From positions 17,484,001 to 17,548,000 of the forward strand of contig CM114274.1 in assembly GCA_050084515.1 (NCBI GenBank): 64,000 nt of DNA, read 5' to 3'. Under the pieces are notes generated by a model. That model saw nothing but the letters and a program-made list of their open reading frames with translations, was not told where the DNA came from and searched no databases. The stretch comes from Blasia pusilla. Its lineage: Eukaryota > Marchantiophyta > Marchantiopsida > Blasiales. Below, piece by piece: positions 20,521 to 30,983 of the stretch. Position numbers and translations under genes: made by a program. Numbering within the stretch: the stretch's first letter is position 1; each line of letters opens with the position of its first letter.

Positions 20521-23500
20521 CATATGGAAACTCGTCGTTCCATTGTAAAAGATATCACAAACCTATATTTCCACTAATTTAAATAAGAAATTATAAAAGA
20601 TTAGTATGTTTGTCACATAGATAAGGCATATAAAACCTCATTTCTACCACTTGCAAAGAGGCAAGTCTAACTTATGTTTCTCTCTTCATACTCATTAGAT
20701 GTAAGAATAAGTAAGGACTTACGAAGAGTTTGGTTGGTGGATTACACATCCAAATAATGGACTTCTAGATGGAATAACAATCTATTTAGATTTTTTAGGA
20801 GGTGGGGAATAGAAGGAGACCCTCTTTCTCTCTCAATAAAAACATGGGTCCTAGCCCAATACCTTAAGAACACAAAAGTACTTGCTATAATGAAATGGTA
20901 GTTCAAAAAAAAAAAAGGTTAAAAATACAATCGATGCTATGGATGTCATATGGGATAGATGTGACTTAGACATGTACACTTGCATATACTCTTTATAAAT
21001 ACACGGGAAGAGGAGCCGAGTATGGATTTGAGATAAGAGTAGTCACACACAAAAAGTGATGGCAAATAGAGGTACTCGCCACCTATTTACCATATTTTCT
21101 TCCACGTTCTCATAAATAACCATTCCCGTATGAAGGCCTTAGATTGCTGCGGTCTTGCATTTATTGCGAGATCGACATGCTTCGGCGGACAGAAGATCCG
21201 GGCAGGTAATTAAAAGAAAATTTCACAACTAAATAACAAAACCCCTTGCATAACACCTTAGAATGTTGTTAGGCTAGTGGGGTGAACCGTCAACTGCGGA
21301 CGCAGAGGCCCGGGTTCGAATCCGCTCAAGCATTTCCTTTTGCTAGTCACCTCTTACTTGCTTGCCCGCATTCAAACTGCCCGATCTTATAATAAATGCA
21401 AGACCACGACCATCAATGTCCGGGGAGAACCGGGTTGCATAATGAGCTATCCGGAAGAATTATGAAATTTCCGATCCAATGATCGGGGTATGGGGTTATG
21501 AGTAATGCTAGCGGGTTAAATTTGAGAATTTCTCATTGATGTAAAGATTGTCTACTAGAAACTGGTTGGTTGAGGGTATGGCCTTTGTGTTTCCGATCTC
21601 AAAACCGGTTCAAAAACCGGAATTATCGTTTCCGATTGGACATTCATGACAATGTAACGAGTCCCGAAAGAAACTCCCCGATCAGATTTCTCAATTACCG
21701 GCCAAGAACCGAGTGTATAGGAAGGTGTTCCTCTGTAGCTGTGTATGTTTAGCCGGCCGAAATGAAAAAAAAGAGAGTCTAAATCCGTGAAAACCGGAAA
21801 TGTACCGGTTCTATAAAAAACTACCCGGACCCTGGCGGGTATCTATGGGCTTCCTTCCCGTTTTCCTGTTCGGCTCCCATGGTTCCACGCCTCGGAAAGA
21901 TCTGCAATTAATGGGCCATCTCTTCCTGTACATAATGCCTCCGATGACTCCACGAGTCCTCTTCGTGGCACGCATGCACACATACTGCATGCTCATAATG
22001 TCACACCTTCTAAGGCTACCCGGTGGCCGGTGGTAGCCTCAGAGCTCGGATGAAATTGGCTCTGTATTAAGCTCGGCGCCAACCCGCAACGCCAGAAGTT
22101 ACTGCAAGTGAGCAGCGGCTGCGGCTTACTGGCGAACGATGGCTACGGACAGGTGGAGGAGCTGGCGCCGTCAGGCTCCACCTAGGATACATTGTTACAG
22201 GAAATCAAATCGGCGGGATACTGAGTACGGTACCTCTCCTCACGCCTCTGCACACCACACCACGGGCTCCGTTGGTACCATTACCCCACCAGGCCATGGG
22301 TGCTGGACACACGTGACTGGCTACGGGACGTCGGTGAGAATGATGGTTTTCCTGCCGCTCAGGCCAACCACGTGAAGAGCTTGCGTATCCATTGGTCTAA
22401 GCCCATTTAGGAGCATTGGTGATTTTGGTCGTTAGGGGGAAGGCCCCTTCTTTCTCCTGGGGCCGGTTCTGGGCTCTTGAGGTCTATTTTGTTCCCCATC
22501 CTTGTTTCTAGATATATTTTTATTGCTCTTCTCTTTAGGAGCATTCTCTCGTGTGCGTCGCTCCTGATTATAGGAGATGAGAGGCTCCTGTGGGCGACAG
22601 GCGGCCTTCCCTTCCCTTCCGTTAGAGAAGACGTTGAGGAGAGGCAGAAAGTCTCAGCATGAATTGCAGCCGGCAAGGTCGATCGAGCTTTGCGAATACG
22701 CACACTGGCAATAATCTCTTAGTATAGTGTAGTGTAGTGTACTGTAGTGCACGACAACTAAAGTGTCATAAAATGCGCTGTATCCCAGATGCTTTCATGA
22801 ATGCACAATAAACAACCGCTAGCCATTCCAGAAGTCCATCGACGCGGATATGGTTATTTCAGTGCCGCATTCGAACCTACTGACATGACTCGTAGACGTG
22901 TCCAGTTTCCAGGTTGCTTTAAGGCAACCCGGAATTGGGCCTTCAATCCAAAATTTGGACATCGTTGACCAAACCAAAGAAAAGCGGAGTGCTAGAGATG
23001 GAGTACGAGCGGTAGGCCTGTGCTTCTTGCATCGGCATCGGATCATGACTGTTCAAAGTTGAAAGAGAACAAGCCAACTTCGGCTGAGGTCTTGTGATGG
23101 TAAACCAAGTAAAGAAAGCATGAAACCATAAGGTGTATGTCGTCAGCTAGCCGAAGCGGCAGAAGGCTCATGGCTTCGGTGAGATGAACGGATCAAAAGA
23201 CCAATGCAATGATGATCACCATTTCGTTTCTAAGCATAGGTTATAGGTGGTTTCTCTATTCCTTCGCTTCGACATATTTTTTTCAATTGTGCGTTGGAAT
23301 TACTGTAATGTCTTAATCGATGAAGTGCTCAGAGAAGGTATGGCCCACTCGGGTTTCCGAGTTATCAATCCAATCAGGAAAGAATCTGCAATTGATTTCT
23401 CGGACTGAGGCGAAGTGATCAGCACTTCGGAGTTGTCCACTACACACGTTTCAACGCAACTTCGTTTTTTCCTCGAATTGCCGTTCACTATTGACCTCAA

Positions 23501-26500
23501 AATGAGAACTAGATCGAAAAATACTCGCTGCATTTGCGCGCGATTGTGGCTGAACCTACCCAGACCTTTGGGACCACCTGAAGGGAAGATATCTTCTACA
23601 CGCCAGTAGCCACGAGATGCGGTTTCTCATAGATTACGCATCAAATGCATTCGAGGCGCCCCTGTTCCAACCGATGCCATTAGGGAAGAATATATGTTAG
23701 CGGCTGCGGCTGGATAGAGAGTCAGCACTCAGCAAGCACCACTCGCTAATGCCAATTGAAGATTATCTTGCTTAAAATAATTGAAGTTCAGGCCCACCTG
23801 ATGTGGATGTGCTTTCAGACAAAGTAAGTGTCTCGTTGTGGGGACTAGTATCTATCTAGTAGTTTGGAAATCGTAAGGAATGGAACGGCTGCTGGAACTT
23901 GAATACTGAGGAGAATCAGAGTGAGCAAGAGGTCGCCAGGATAGGAAGATGGTGGAGACGCCGTGGATAAATATTATGTATGATCATGAAGGCCTACACG
24001 ATCCTTTGAAGCTAGGAAAGGATACAAAAATGTCGATGCTCCAGAGTCCCAAACCTTCAATCCGGGGATCCCCAGGTCCTGTGTACTGCCAAGTAACGGA
24101 TGTCAAGGATCTCTCCGCGTACGTGCTACTACTCCAAACTTCCATTAAATGCTTCATGTTGTCTCTAGCGAATGGAGGCGCTAGCTGCCGGAGGGGCCCT
24201 CCGGCTAGTGCTAGGATTGTCGGGTTGATCTTCATCAGAAAGATTGCTTCAAAATTTGCACCAACACAATTTTTTGTGAAAATACAGTGACCATCGTCGC
24301 TCACATGTGATGAGATTCAGAATCTTTAGAACTTCGTGCGGTACTGGCTTAACGACCCATGTCTAGTGCCGCTTGATTTTTTTGGTGACACTTCGGTCCT
24401 ACGTTCAGTTAAAAACATCGGCGTTGAACCTGTGTGGAATCCTCAACTTCAAATTGGAGAAACTTCTAACCCGTTGATCTATCTATATCCTCCACACGAT
24501 GCTAGGCCTCCGTGAATTCTCAGACAATCCTTTTCTCTGGTATGAGCTCGCCTCGAATGTAGACGCGCCACACCGTGGTCTATCAGTCCAACCCAACCAT
24601 CTGTGTCATATTTCTTGACTTCTGTGTCATATAGTTGTAGCGACTGTGGCAACTAGATTACAGTTCCAAGGCCAGGAGTTTTCAATTCCAGAAAGTTAAC
24701 CGCGTGAGGGCACGCAGTAGTAGTGGCTTATGCGGGAATCGGTTTGTACGTAGGAGTAGATCTTGATGTTTCCGTCGGGTTTTGATTCGATGAACTGGGT
24801 TCCGAGTTGAAATCTGGGACCACAAAGATGTGTAATGATTGGATATCTGTAAAGGAAATAATGCAGTTCAAACATTCATTCTTCCGACTCGTGCGTTCAC
24901 ATGGCGATGATAAGATCTGTGCAGGTTGTGCTCTCTCCTTGTGTTGCAATTGCCTTGGAAGCAGTTCTTCCCATAGCTACAGCTGGAATTCTGGAATCCT
25001 TCCACTTGCACTTTTGTCGTTCTTGCGTGCTTGCGTAGCTGCCGTCGAAGCGTGAAGATCGACTGTCTGAGATCGTATCCCCCGCTGTCGAGGTCTTCTT
25101 GAAACATCCATCACCTGCAGTTACTCCTGAACATTTCCCAGGACCTGATCAGAAAAATTGAGAATGTTGTGGCCCATCCGAACAGGAGGACAGTCAGTCA
25201 AACAGTGAGCTTAAGCATGTGTATCAGACCAAACTTTCCTATCTCTGCGCACAGGTCAAAAAGTTTCGAGTCTCGACATGATGTTTCTCTTTTCCAGAAA
25301 GTAAGTGAACTAACCATTACCACTACTCAATCCTCAGACCTGATATGCTGTAAACTCATCTTCTTCAGACTCGCCACAAAAACTTGGACGAGGCTCATCT
25401 ATGTCCGTGCCCTCTTTTAACCCTTTCCGATCAATGCTGCTGATATGGTGATGAAGTAAGGAACTAGCTCCATCTACGCTCCCAAAAATTTTGATACTAC
25501 TCGCGAAGAAGTCAAGATCCCTGAGAAGTTCGCGGTTCAGTGTCAGAGGAAAGTTTAACTTTAATTTTGAAAATGTGTCGAGTTACGAGTTTGCCACCAA
25601 GCAATGCTCGGAAAGAACCGGCATTCTTCGTAAAAGCAGCCGGTTGAGAATGAGTGATTTCCGATTCAAGTCTGAAACTTTAGGAAATTTTCCGACGTGA
25701 AAAGTAGGTTTTCTTTGTTAAATTAAAAAAAAACCGGCTACCATGGTGAAATTGCCGATTACTTTGATCTTTCTCTCGGAAAAGTACCGGTATGCGTCAA
25801 AATCCTTGCCGAGCACTGCCACCAAGGGCCTCAGGCTATGAAGTCTATACCTACCAACCTCTAGAAAGTACATCCGCATCTAAGCAGAAGATGATGATCG
25901 GCACTTAGAGTAGATAACGGCAGGCCCTAGAGTGATAACGTGCGTAGGAAATCACTGACGGGGGCTGACAGGGACGTACCAGCACCCTTTAACCACACAA
26001 TCTCAAAGAATTAGATATGATTGTTGGTGTTAGGTACGTACGTAATCTTAACTCTAAAAGTGCGGGTACCCTGAACATTTCTTACGGTTGGGGATCCAGC
26101 TTAGGTGTGTAGCCAGTGATCTCGCTGAGCGGCAAGCAAGTACGGTTAAATAATGCAAAGTTGAAGATTACGTGCACCTGCCACGGAGAGAGTACAAGCG
26201 AGAGCAGTGCATGTGATGCGATCTCAACGATGCGAATCCCTTGCCAAGCAAGACTCGCAAGAGCGCTGGAGATCGATTGTAGTCGATCCCAGCTCCGGGG
26301 AGAGAGCGTAGAGAGTGCATCGTAGTCAGACAGGCAGGCTGAGCACAAAGGTGATCTCAGAATTCGAATCCGATGAGTCGTGGGTGAGAGGACAAATTCT
26401 GTGTAGATGCGAATATACAGCCGAAACGAGCTCGTGTGATTGCAACACATGAGCTCAGTACAATTACAGTTACTCGATAGGACGGATTTGAAATCCATTT

Positions 26501-26989
26501 TCTACATTTTGTGTCCGCTATTCACGAAAGTAGCGCCATGTGCACCTTGTATATCTGTCATCAGCAGCCTTCTCGCATGAAAGTTGTAGCACAGCGTACC
26601 GGACAAAACTTAGCGGCATCCTTTGCTAAAACTTTCATGCGGAAAGCAACTCATCCTCATCCTCCAGTTCGGAAATGGTGGATGCCAAATACTCAAGGGA
26701 AGACTTACATTCAGTGACCCGTTCTGGTCAGAAGCTTCAGCATGTTCTCGCAGTGGAGAATGCAGCCTTCCAGCCCGTGCAAGCCACGGAGCACTGCCGT
26801 GAAGATTTCGTAGCAATGTTAAGAGTGGATGGTTCACATCCTTTAGACATGTAAAACTCGAATTGATCTGAAGACCAAATACCTGCGAAGTATTACTTGT
26901 AAGCAAAAAATAAAGGTATGGACGAGAGGGATGTGTGTCAAGCTGGAATAAACGAAGGTGGGAGACGACTCGTGCGTGGAACCAGTACC
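20521..26989. other. Long stretch without recognisable genes
   Basis: Only short unrelated reading frames are present and none shows a known family. Visible structures are a small inverted-repeat element (21146-21410), clusters of CCGG/TTCCGAT words at 21430-21830 and 25600-25800, and a TAGTG pentamer run at about 22721-22752. A GC-rich palindrome (CCGGAGG-GGCCCTCCGG) lies near 24189. Probably old transposon debris. Confidence 0.4.
21146..21410. mobile_element. Small inverted-repeat element with internal tRNA-like boxes (MITE or SINE-like)
   Basis: Arms at 21146-21174 and about 21382-21410 share GGTCTTGCATTTATT in inverted orientation with flanking partial matches. Inside, TAGGCTAGTGGGG (21270-21282) and GGGTTCGAATCC (21312-21323) resemble pol III A and B boxes at tRNA-like spacing. 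The T-stem does not pair well, so this is not a good tRNA gene. It may be a tRNA-derived SINE fragment inside a MITE. Only one copy is seen here. Confidence 0.35.
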
Positions 26990-26998
26990 GGTTAGAAC
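26990..26998. repeat. Target-site duplication, left, MULE-1
   Basis: GGTTAGAAC, identical to 36256-36264. Nine bases is the Mutator superfamily norm. Confidence 0.9.
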
Positions 26999-26999
26999 T

Positions 27000-27104
27000 G
27001 AAAGCCATAGATAGCCGCGGCCATGCGTTTAAGGCCGCTTAGATTAGGCCTTAGGCGCAGGCGGTGCGGCACGGGATTAGGGTCGGTAATACCGGCAGCG
27101 GACA
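27000..27104 (+). repeat. Left terminal inverted repeat of MULE-1
   Basis: Starts GAAAGCCATAGATAGCC and is the reverse complement of 36151-36255 with two mismatches. It contains GGCC-rich words (AAGGCCGC, AGGCCTTAGGCGC) that could be transposase contacts. Confidence 0.95.
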
Positions 27105-27119
27105 GCCGTTCGGTTGAGC

Positions 27120-27245
27120 GGACGGAGTCCGACGGAGGACGGACGGACGGACGGATGGGCGGACGGATGGACGGATGGACGGACGGCTGGAGGGATGGGC
27201 GGACGGATGGACGGACGGACGGACGGCTGGTCGGACGGGGCGGGG
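27120..27245. repeat. Subterminal GGACGGAT minisatellite, left
   Basis: Runs of GGAC and GGAT(G) units, 8-12 bp composite, just inside the left terminal repeat. The complementary array is at 36030-36135, so the subterminal array is also inverted. Reading frames across it (Asp-Gly-Arg-Thr repeats) are not genes. Confidence 0.9.
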
Positions 27246-27289
27246 CGGAGCGGACGGAACCCTCACCTCCGAACGCCAAACCCGAAACC

Positions 27290-27850
27290 CAGTCTGCTGC
27301 GTTTTTCGATCTGCTGCGTGTTTTCGGTCTGCTGCGTCTTTTCGGAATTGGTCCCAACGATCGACTTGAGGGCTTCGTCCCGGCCTGCCATAAATGCGCA
27401 AATCCGCCTTGAGAGCTTCGTTTCAGCCTGCCAGTCTGCTGCGTTTTTTCGGTCTGCTGCGTCTTTTCGGTTTGATGCGGTTTTTCGGTCTGCTGTGTGC
27501 GCTATCACTTCGGAATTGGTCCCAACGATCGACTTGAGGGCTTCGTCCCGGTCTGCCACAAATCCGCAAATCCGCCTTGAGAGCTTCGTTTCGGCCTGCC
27601 AGTCTGCTGCATTTTTTCGGTCTGCTGCGTCTTTTCGGTTTTCTTTGCGGTTTTTGTCCACGTATGCGCTATCACTTCGGAATTGGTCCCAACGATCGAC
27701 TTGAGGGCTTCGTCCCGGCCTACCACAAATCCGCAAATCCGCGTTGAGAGCTTCGTTTCGGCCTGCCACAAATCCGCCTTGAGAGCTTCGTTTCGGCCTG
27801 CCACAAATCCGCAAATCCGCCTTGAGAGCTTTCTTTCTGCCACAAATCGC
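27290..27850. repeat. About 168-bp tandem repeat, three units
   Basis: The word TTCGGAATTGGTCCCAACGA starts at 27341, 27509 and 27676 (periods 168 and 167). Within each unit a shorter GTCTGCTGCGT(T)TTTTCG word and a CCGCAAATCCGCCTTGAGAG word also repeat. Only at the left end of MULE-1. Confidence 0.92.
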
Positions 27851-27859
27851 CTTCCGAGC

Positions 27860-29820
27860 CTATGAGGTTGGTGTTTCTCTTCTCTTCTCTTTTCTTCTCC
27901 TCTTTTCTTTGATCAGCCGCTCAGTCATTCAATCGAATCTCTGGACCGAGCACCACCAACATTGACATCCATTTATGAGGTTGGTGATTCTCTTCTCTTA
28001 GTACACTTAAGAATTTCAGTAGCCGAAGCAAACGGTGTTCTATGTCCTTAGGGAGTCACACCGTGAGCCATAGAAGTCACGGGCAATATGCATTACAATT
28101 CGGAACTTTATTTGTGAGGAAGAGAAATGAAGCCACTGTGAGATCGAATTTGCAGAGTTTTCTGGGCATATTTGTAGACACTAGGAGAACGCCGAACGCA
28201 TAGGAATGCGATTGTGGCAAATAATTACATGCCCCAATTTCCCAGACATCCCTTCCTGATGGTGCGCGGGTTAGCGGCTCCTGTCGGCTTAAGGGTCAAG
28301 TGCAACATCGGCAGTCTCGGAAGGCTAGTATACATGCCCCTTACTTGTACTCTATGGAGCTCAGACACAGAAACCTGCCCAACTAGTCCTGTTGGATTCG
28401 ATTGCGACAAGCCTGCACAGGAGATGTGAACCCTTTCATGAAGATCCCTGTTACAATAATCCCGGGGACTGTATCATGACCAACCGTAATATTGCAGACG
28501 TCTGGACCTAAAGTTCCTTAGAAACCGTAAACAGAAGCAGGACTGGAGAAACTTCGTTTCTTCGATTTTCTCTGTACTTCACGACTTCGCTTTGCACACA
28601 ATCTTGACCCTAGAAGCCGGCATCTCCGATCCCCAACCCCGCTTGATCAAGTCCCATGTCAACCATGTCTAGATCTCGAAACAACAGGGGCCGGCCAACT
28701 GCAAGACCAGTTTGGCAAGCGTGAAACCCCATGTTTGGAGAAGGAGTAACAATCGGTAACACAGGAGGGGAGCAACACCCATCACCTCAGCCATTTTCAT
28801 CACGACGATAGCGGTCATAAATCTCGAGCATGATAGAGGGAATGTGCAGCGGTCTACGAAAGACCAAGTTTCAGTGAAAAGGTTGAACTAAATTAAGGAG
28901 CCCGTTCTCTTCTCTTCTCTTCTCTTCTCTTCTCTTCTCTCCTCTTTCTGACTTTGTTCGAAAATTACCAGGTTGGTGTTTCTGTATTTTTCCAGGCGTT
29001 CATACAGCTCCATCGTGTCGCCTATTGTACAACGTGTGGCAACTTTTCAGGCAATGGAAATATATTTGAATCTATTTGCAGTATACAAATTTTTTGAACT
29101 GGTTACTGAACATGCGGTTGTGAGGGATATATTGACTTAATAGTCTTTGAATGAATACTTTCAGTTGCAAAGATTTGTAGGCCGCATGATGCAAATCTTG
29201 GTTCTGCTGCCCTGTCATGAATTATTTTAGTGAGAAGAAAACCTGAATGTTTTCTGTCTTTGTTCTCTTCCAGGCGTCCATACAGAACCATCGTGTCGGC
29301 TATTGTACATCATGTGGAACTTCTTTGAGCACAGACACAAGGTAAATAGTCATTCAGACTCCGTCTCATTATATGTTTACGAGTGGGTTGACCTTCTATC
29401 TCTGCTGCACAAATACAAGGCATATTTAGAGGATATCTCCACTCAGATCCAACTGACCAGAGAAAGCCAAATATTTGACGTAGGTATGAATATGTCTTCC
29501 TGATGTAGAAATATGGCTCACACAAATCAAGTTCCTTACCAGCATTTGCAATTCTTGTAGGGGAGCACATAAGCGTTCAAATTCCTTGCTGCTATCAAAT
29601 CTGCCACTACTGTCGATCTAGGTCTTGAATGTGAATTTGCCTCAGTTGTAGGGCTTGTAGAGTAGTACGTATTGCATCATGTCCAATATCGTCGAGTTCT
29701 GTGATGCAAATGGGATGCACACTTTGAATATGCTAGTTAGGAAACCAGAAAATGTTACATGTTTCCTGTCTGGAAATCAAGGGTCTAGATACATACCATT
29801 GCATAGAACAGGCAGCTAGG
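27860..29820. other. MULE-1 interior without recognised gene
   Basis: Contains a TCTTC pentamer run (28907-28942). An imperfect 50-bp direct repeat lies at 28990-29040 and 29269-29318 (CAGGCGTYCATACAG...). ATGAGGTTGGTG-type words recur at about 27861 and 27974, with a related AGGTTGGTG at about 28970. No coding region is recognised. It may hold the promoter and 5' exons of the downstream gene. Confidence 0.4.
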
Positions 29821-29821
29821 G

Positions 29822-30125
29822 ATGTTGGGTACCACGTGGCTTTCAGCTAGGGATGCGTGGGTACCACGTGCTGGGAATCTGATGGAGGCATCACAACAGA
29901 ACATGGTATCAAAATTAGTATGCACTATCCGATTAAAGCGGAGGTTAAATGCCACAGAGGATGTAGATGATAGCAACAACGTCCCTTGGGTGATTGGGGT
30001 TACTCCTAAAACGGTTTACCTTATCGACCAGACTGACATTGATGATCAACTATATTTGGAAAAGGACCAACATGTGGATTTATCCGAAGTTATCAGCTCA
30101 TTGGCCATTCTGAATTTAGCTCGGG
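29822..30125 (+). CDS. Possible upstream exon of the MULE-1 zinc-finger gene
   Basis: Open 101-codon segment ending at GGGGTAAG, a good splice donor (GT at 30126). The predicted peptide is mixed hydrophilic (KRRLNATEDVDDSNN, DQTDIDDQLYLEKDQH) with no known domain. Its phase does not join directly to the exon at 30984, so either another exon or acceptor lies between, or it is unrelated. Confidence 0.35.
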
Positions 30126-30418
30126 GTAAGCTCTTAACACATAGTGCATGTGTGTTCATCCTCTTTCGTCATACAAGTTGTGTTCCTTGGTAGACCGAAT
30201 TCAACTAAGTGACTAATGAGGTGTGCTTGACTCATCTTCTTGCGGGTGGAGGACAATCTTCTGCATCTTGAAATCCTAGGGAATGTTTAGGAGATTTAGG
30301 GTTTGTGTTTACTTTTTGAGGCCTAGTTCTTGTCGTAAACCATATACCGAAGTACCTACATATAGATCTTCAATATAGGGATAGTATTCATGTAAGCTGA
30401 GAATCACGAACAAGCCCC

Positions 30419-30742
30419 ACGTCTACCTTTTAGATGACGGGTTTGGGCGGTGATGGGCAAGCCAGTCATCTATCTTTTAGACGACGGGTTTGGGCGGTGA
30501 TGGGCAAGTCAGTCGTCTACCTTTTAGACGACTTGTTTGGGCGGTGATGGGCGAGCCTCACGTCTACCTTGTAGACGACTTGTTTGGGCGGTGATGGGCA
30601 AGCCTCACGTCTACCTTGTAGACGACTTGAGCTGGGCGGTCATGGGCAAGCATCACGTCTACCTTGCAGACGACTTGAGCTTGGCGGTCATAAGCTTCTC
30701 TTTCTACTTTTTAGATGGTTTGTTTGGGCGGTCATGGGCACG
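30419..30742. repeat. 47-bp tandem repeat, about seven units
   Basis: Units start near 30419, 30466, 30513, 30560, 30607, 30655 and 30702, each with ACGTCTACCTT(T/G)TAGACGAC...GGGCGGT(G/C)ATGGGCA. Within most units CGTCTAC and GTAGACG form a 7-bp hairpin with a CTT loop. No spacer differences like those of a CRISPR array. It lies in a likely intron or 5' region of the zinc-finger gene. Confidence 0.93.
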
Positions 30743-30983
30743 TCCTAGGAATACTGGTATTCCGAATGGCGAATTTTCATTGCCCTGCGTCTAGCTCTTC
30801 CTTTTCTATTTAGTTTCATATTTACTAGATAACACATAAGCCTAAACCTGATATGCGTATGCTGTCATCCGGGAAAATAAAATTCCACCTGAGAAATGCG
30901 TGCTCATCTCGTGCCTGTTGTCTTTCAATGCCCAAGGTAACTATTTCATGCTTACTTGTATGGTTGATAATGTTGTTACATAG

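Noticed and set aside
21270-21330. Possible tRNA gene
   Set aside because: A and B boxes are present, but the T-stem and acceptor stem do not pair, so no cloverleaf forms.
23949-24304. Overlapping 113- and 106-residue frames on opposite strands
   Set aside because: No family, no splice or start support; likely chance frames in intergenic DNA.
27023-27412. Arg/Gly/Asp/Thr-rich reading frames on both strands
   Set aside because: They are translations of the GGACGGAT minisatellite and terminal repeat of MULE-1.
27263-27843. Long minus-strand frames with repeated ADRKNAADWQAETKL-type peptides
   Set aside because: They follow the 168-bp tandem repeat, whose period is near a multiple of three; no start or domain context.
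30419-30742. CRISPR-like array
   Set aside because: Units are contiguous and similar throughout, with no unique spacers, in a plant transposon.
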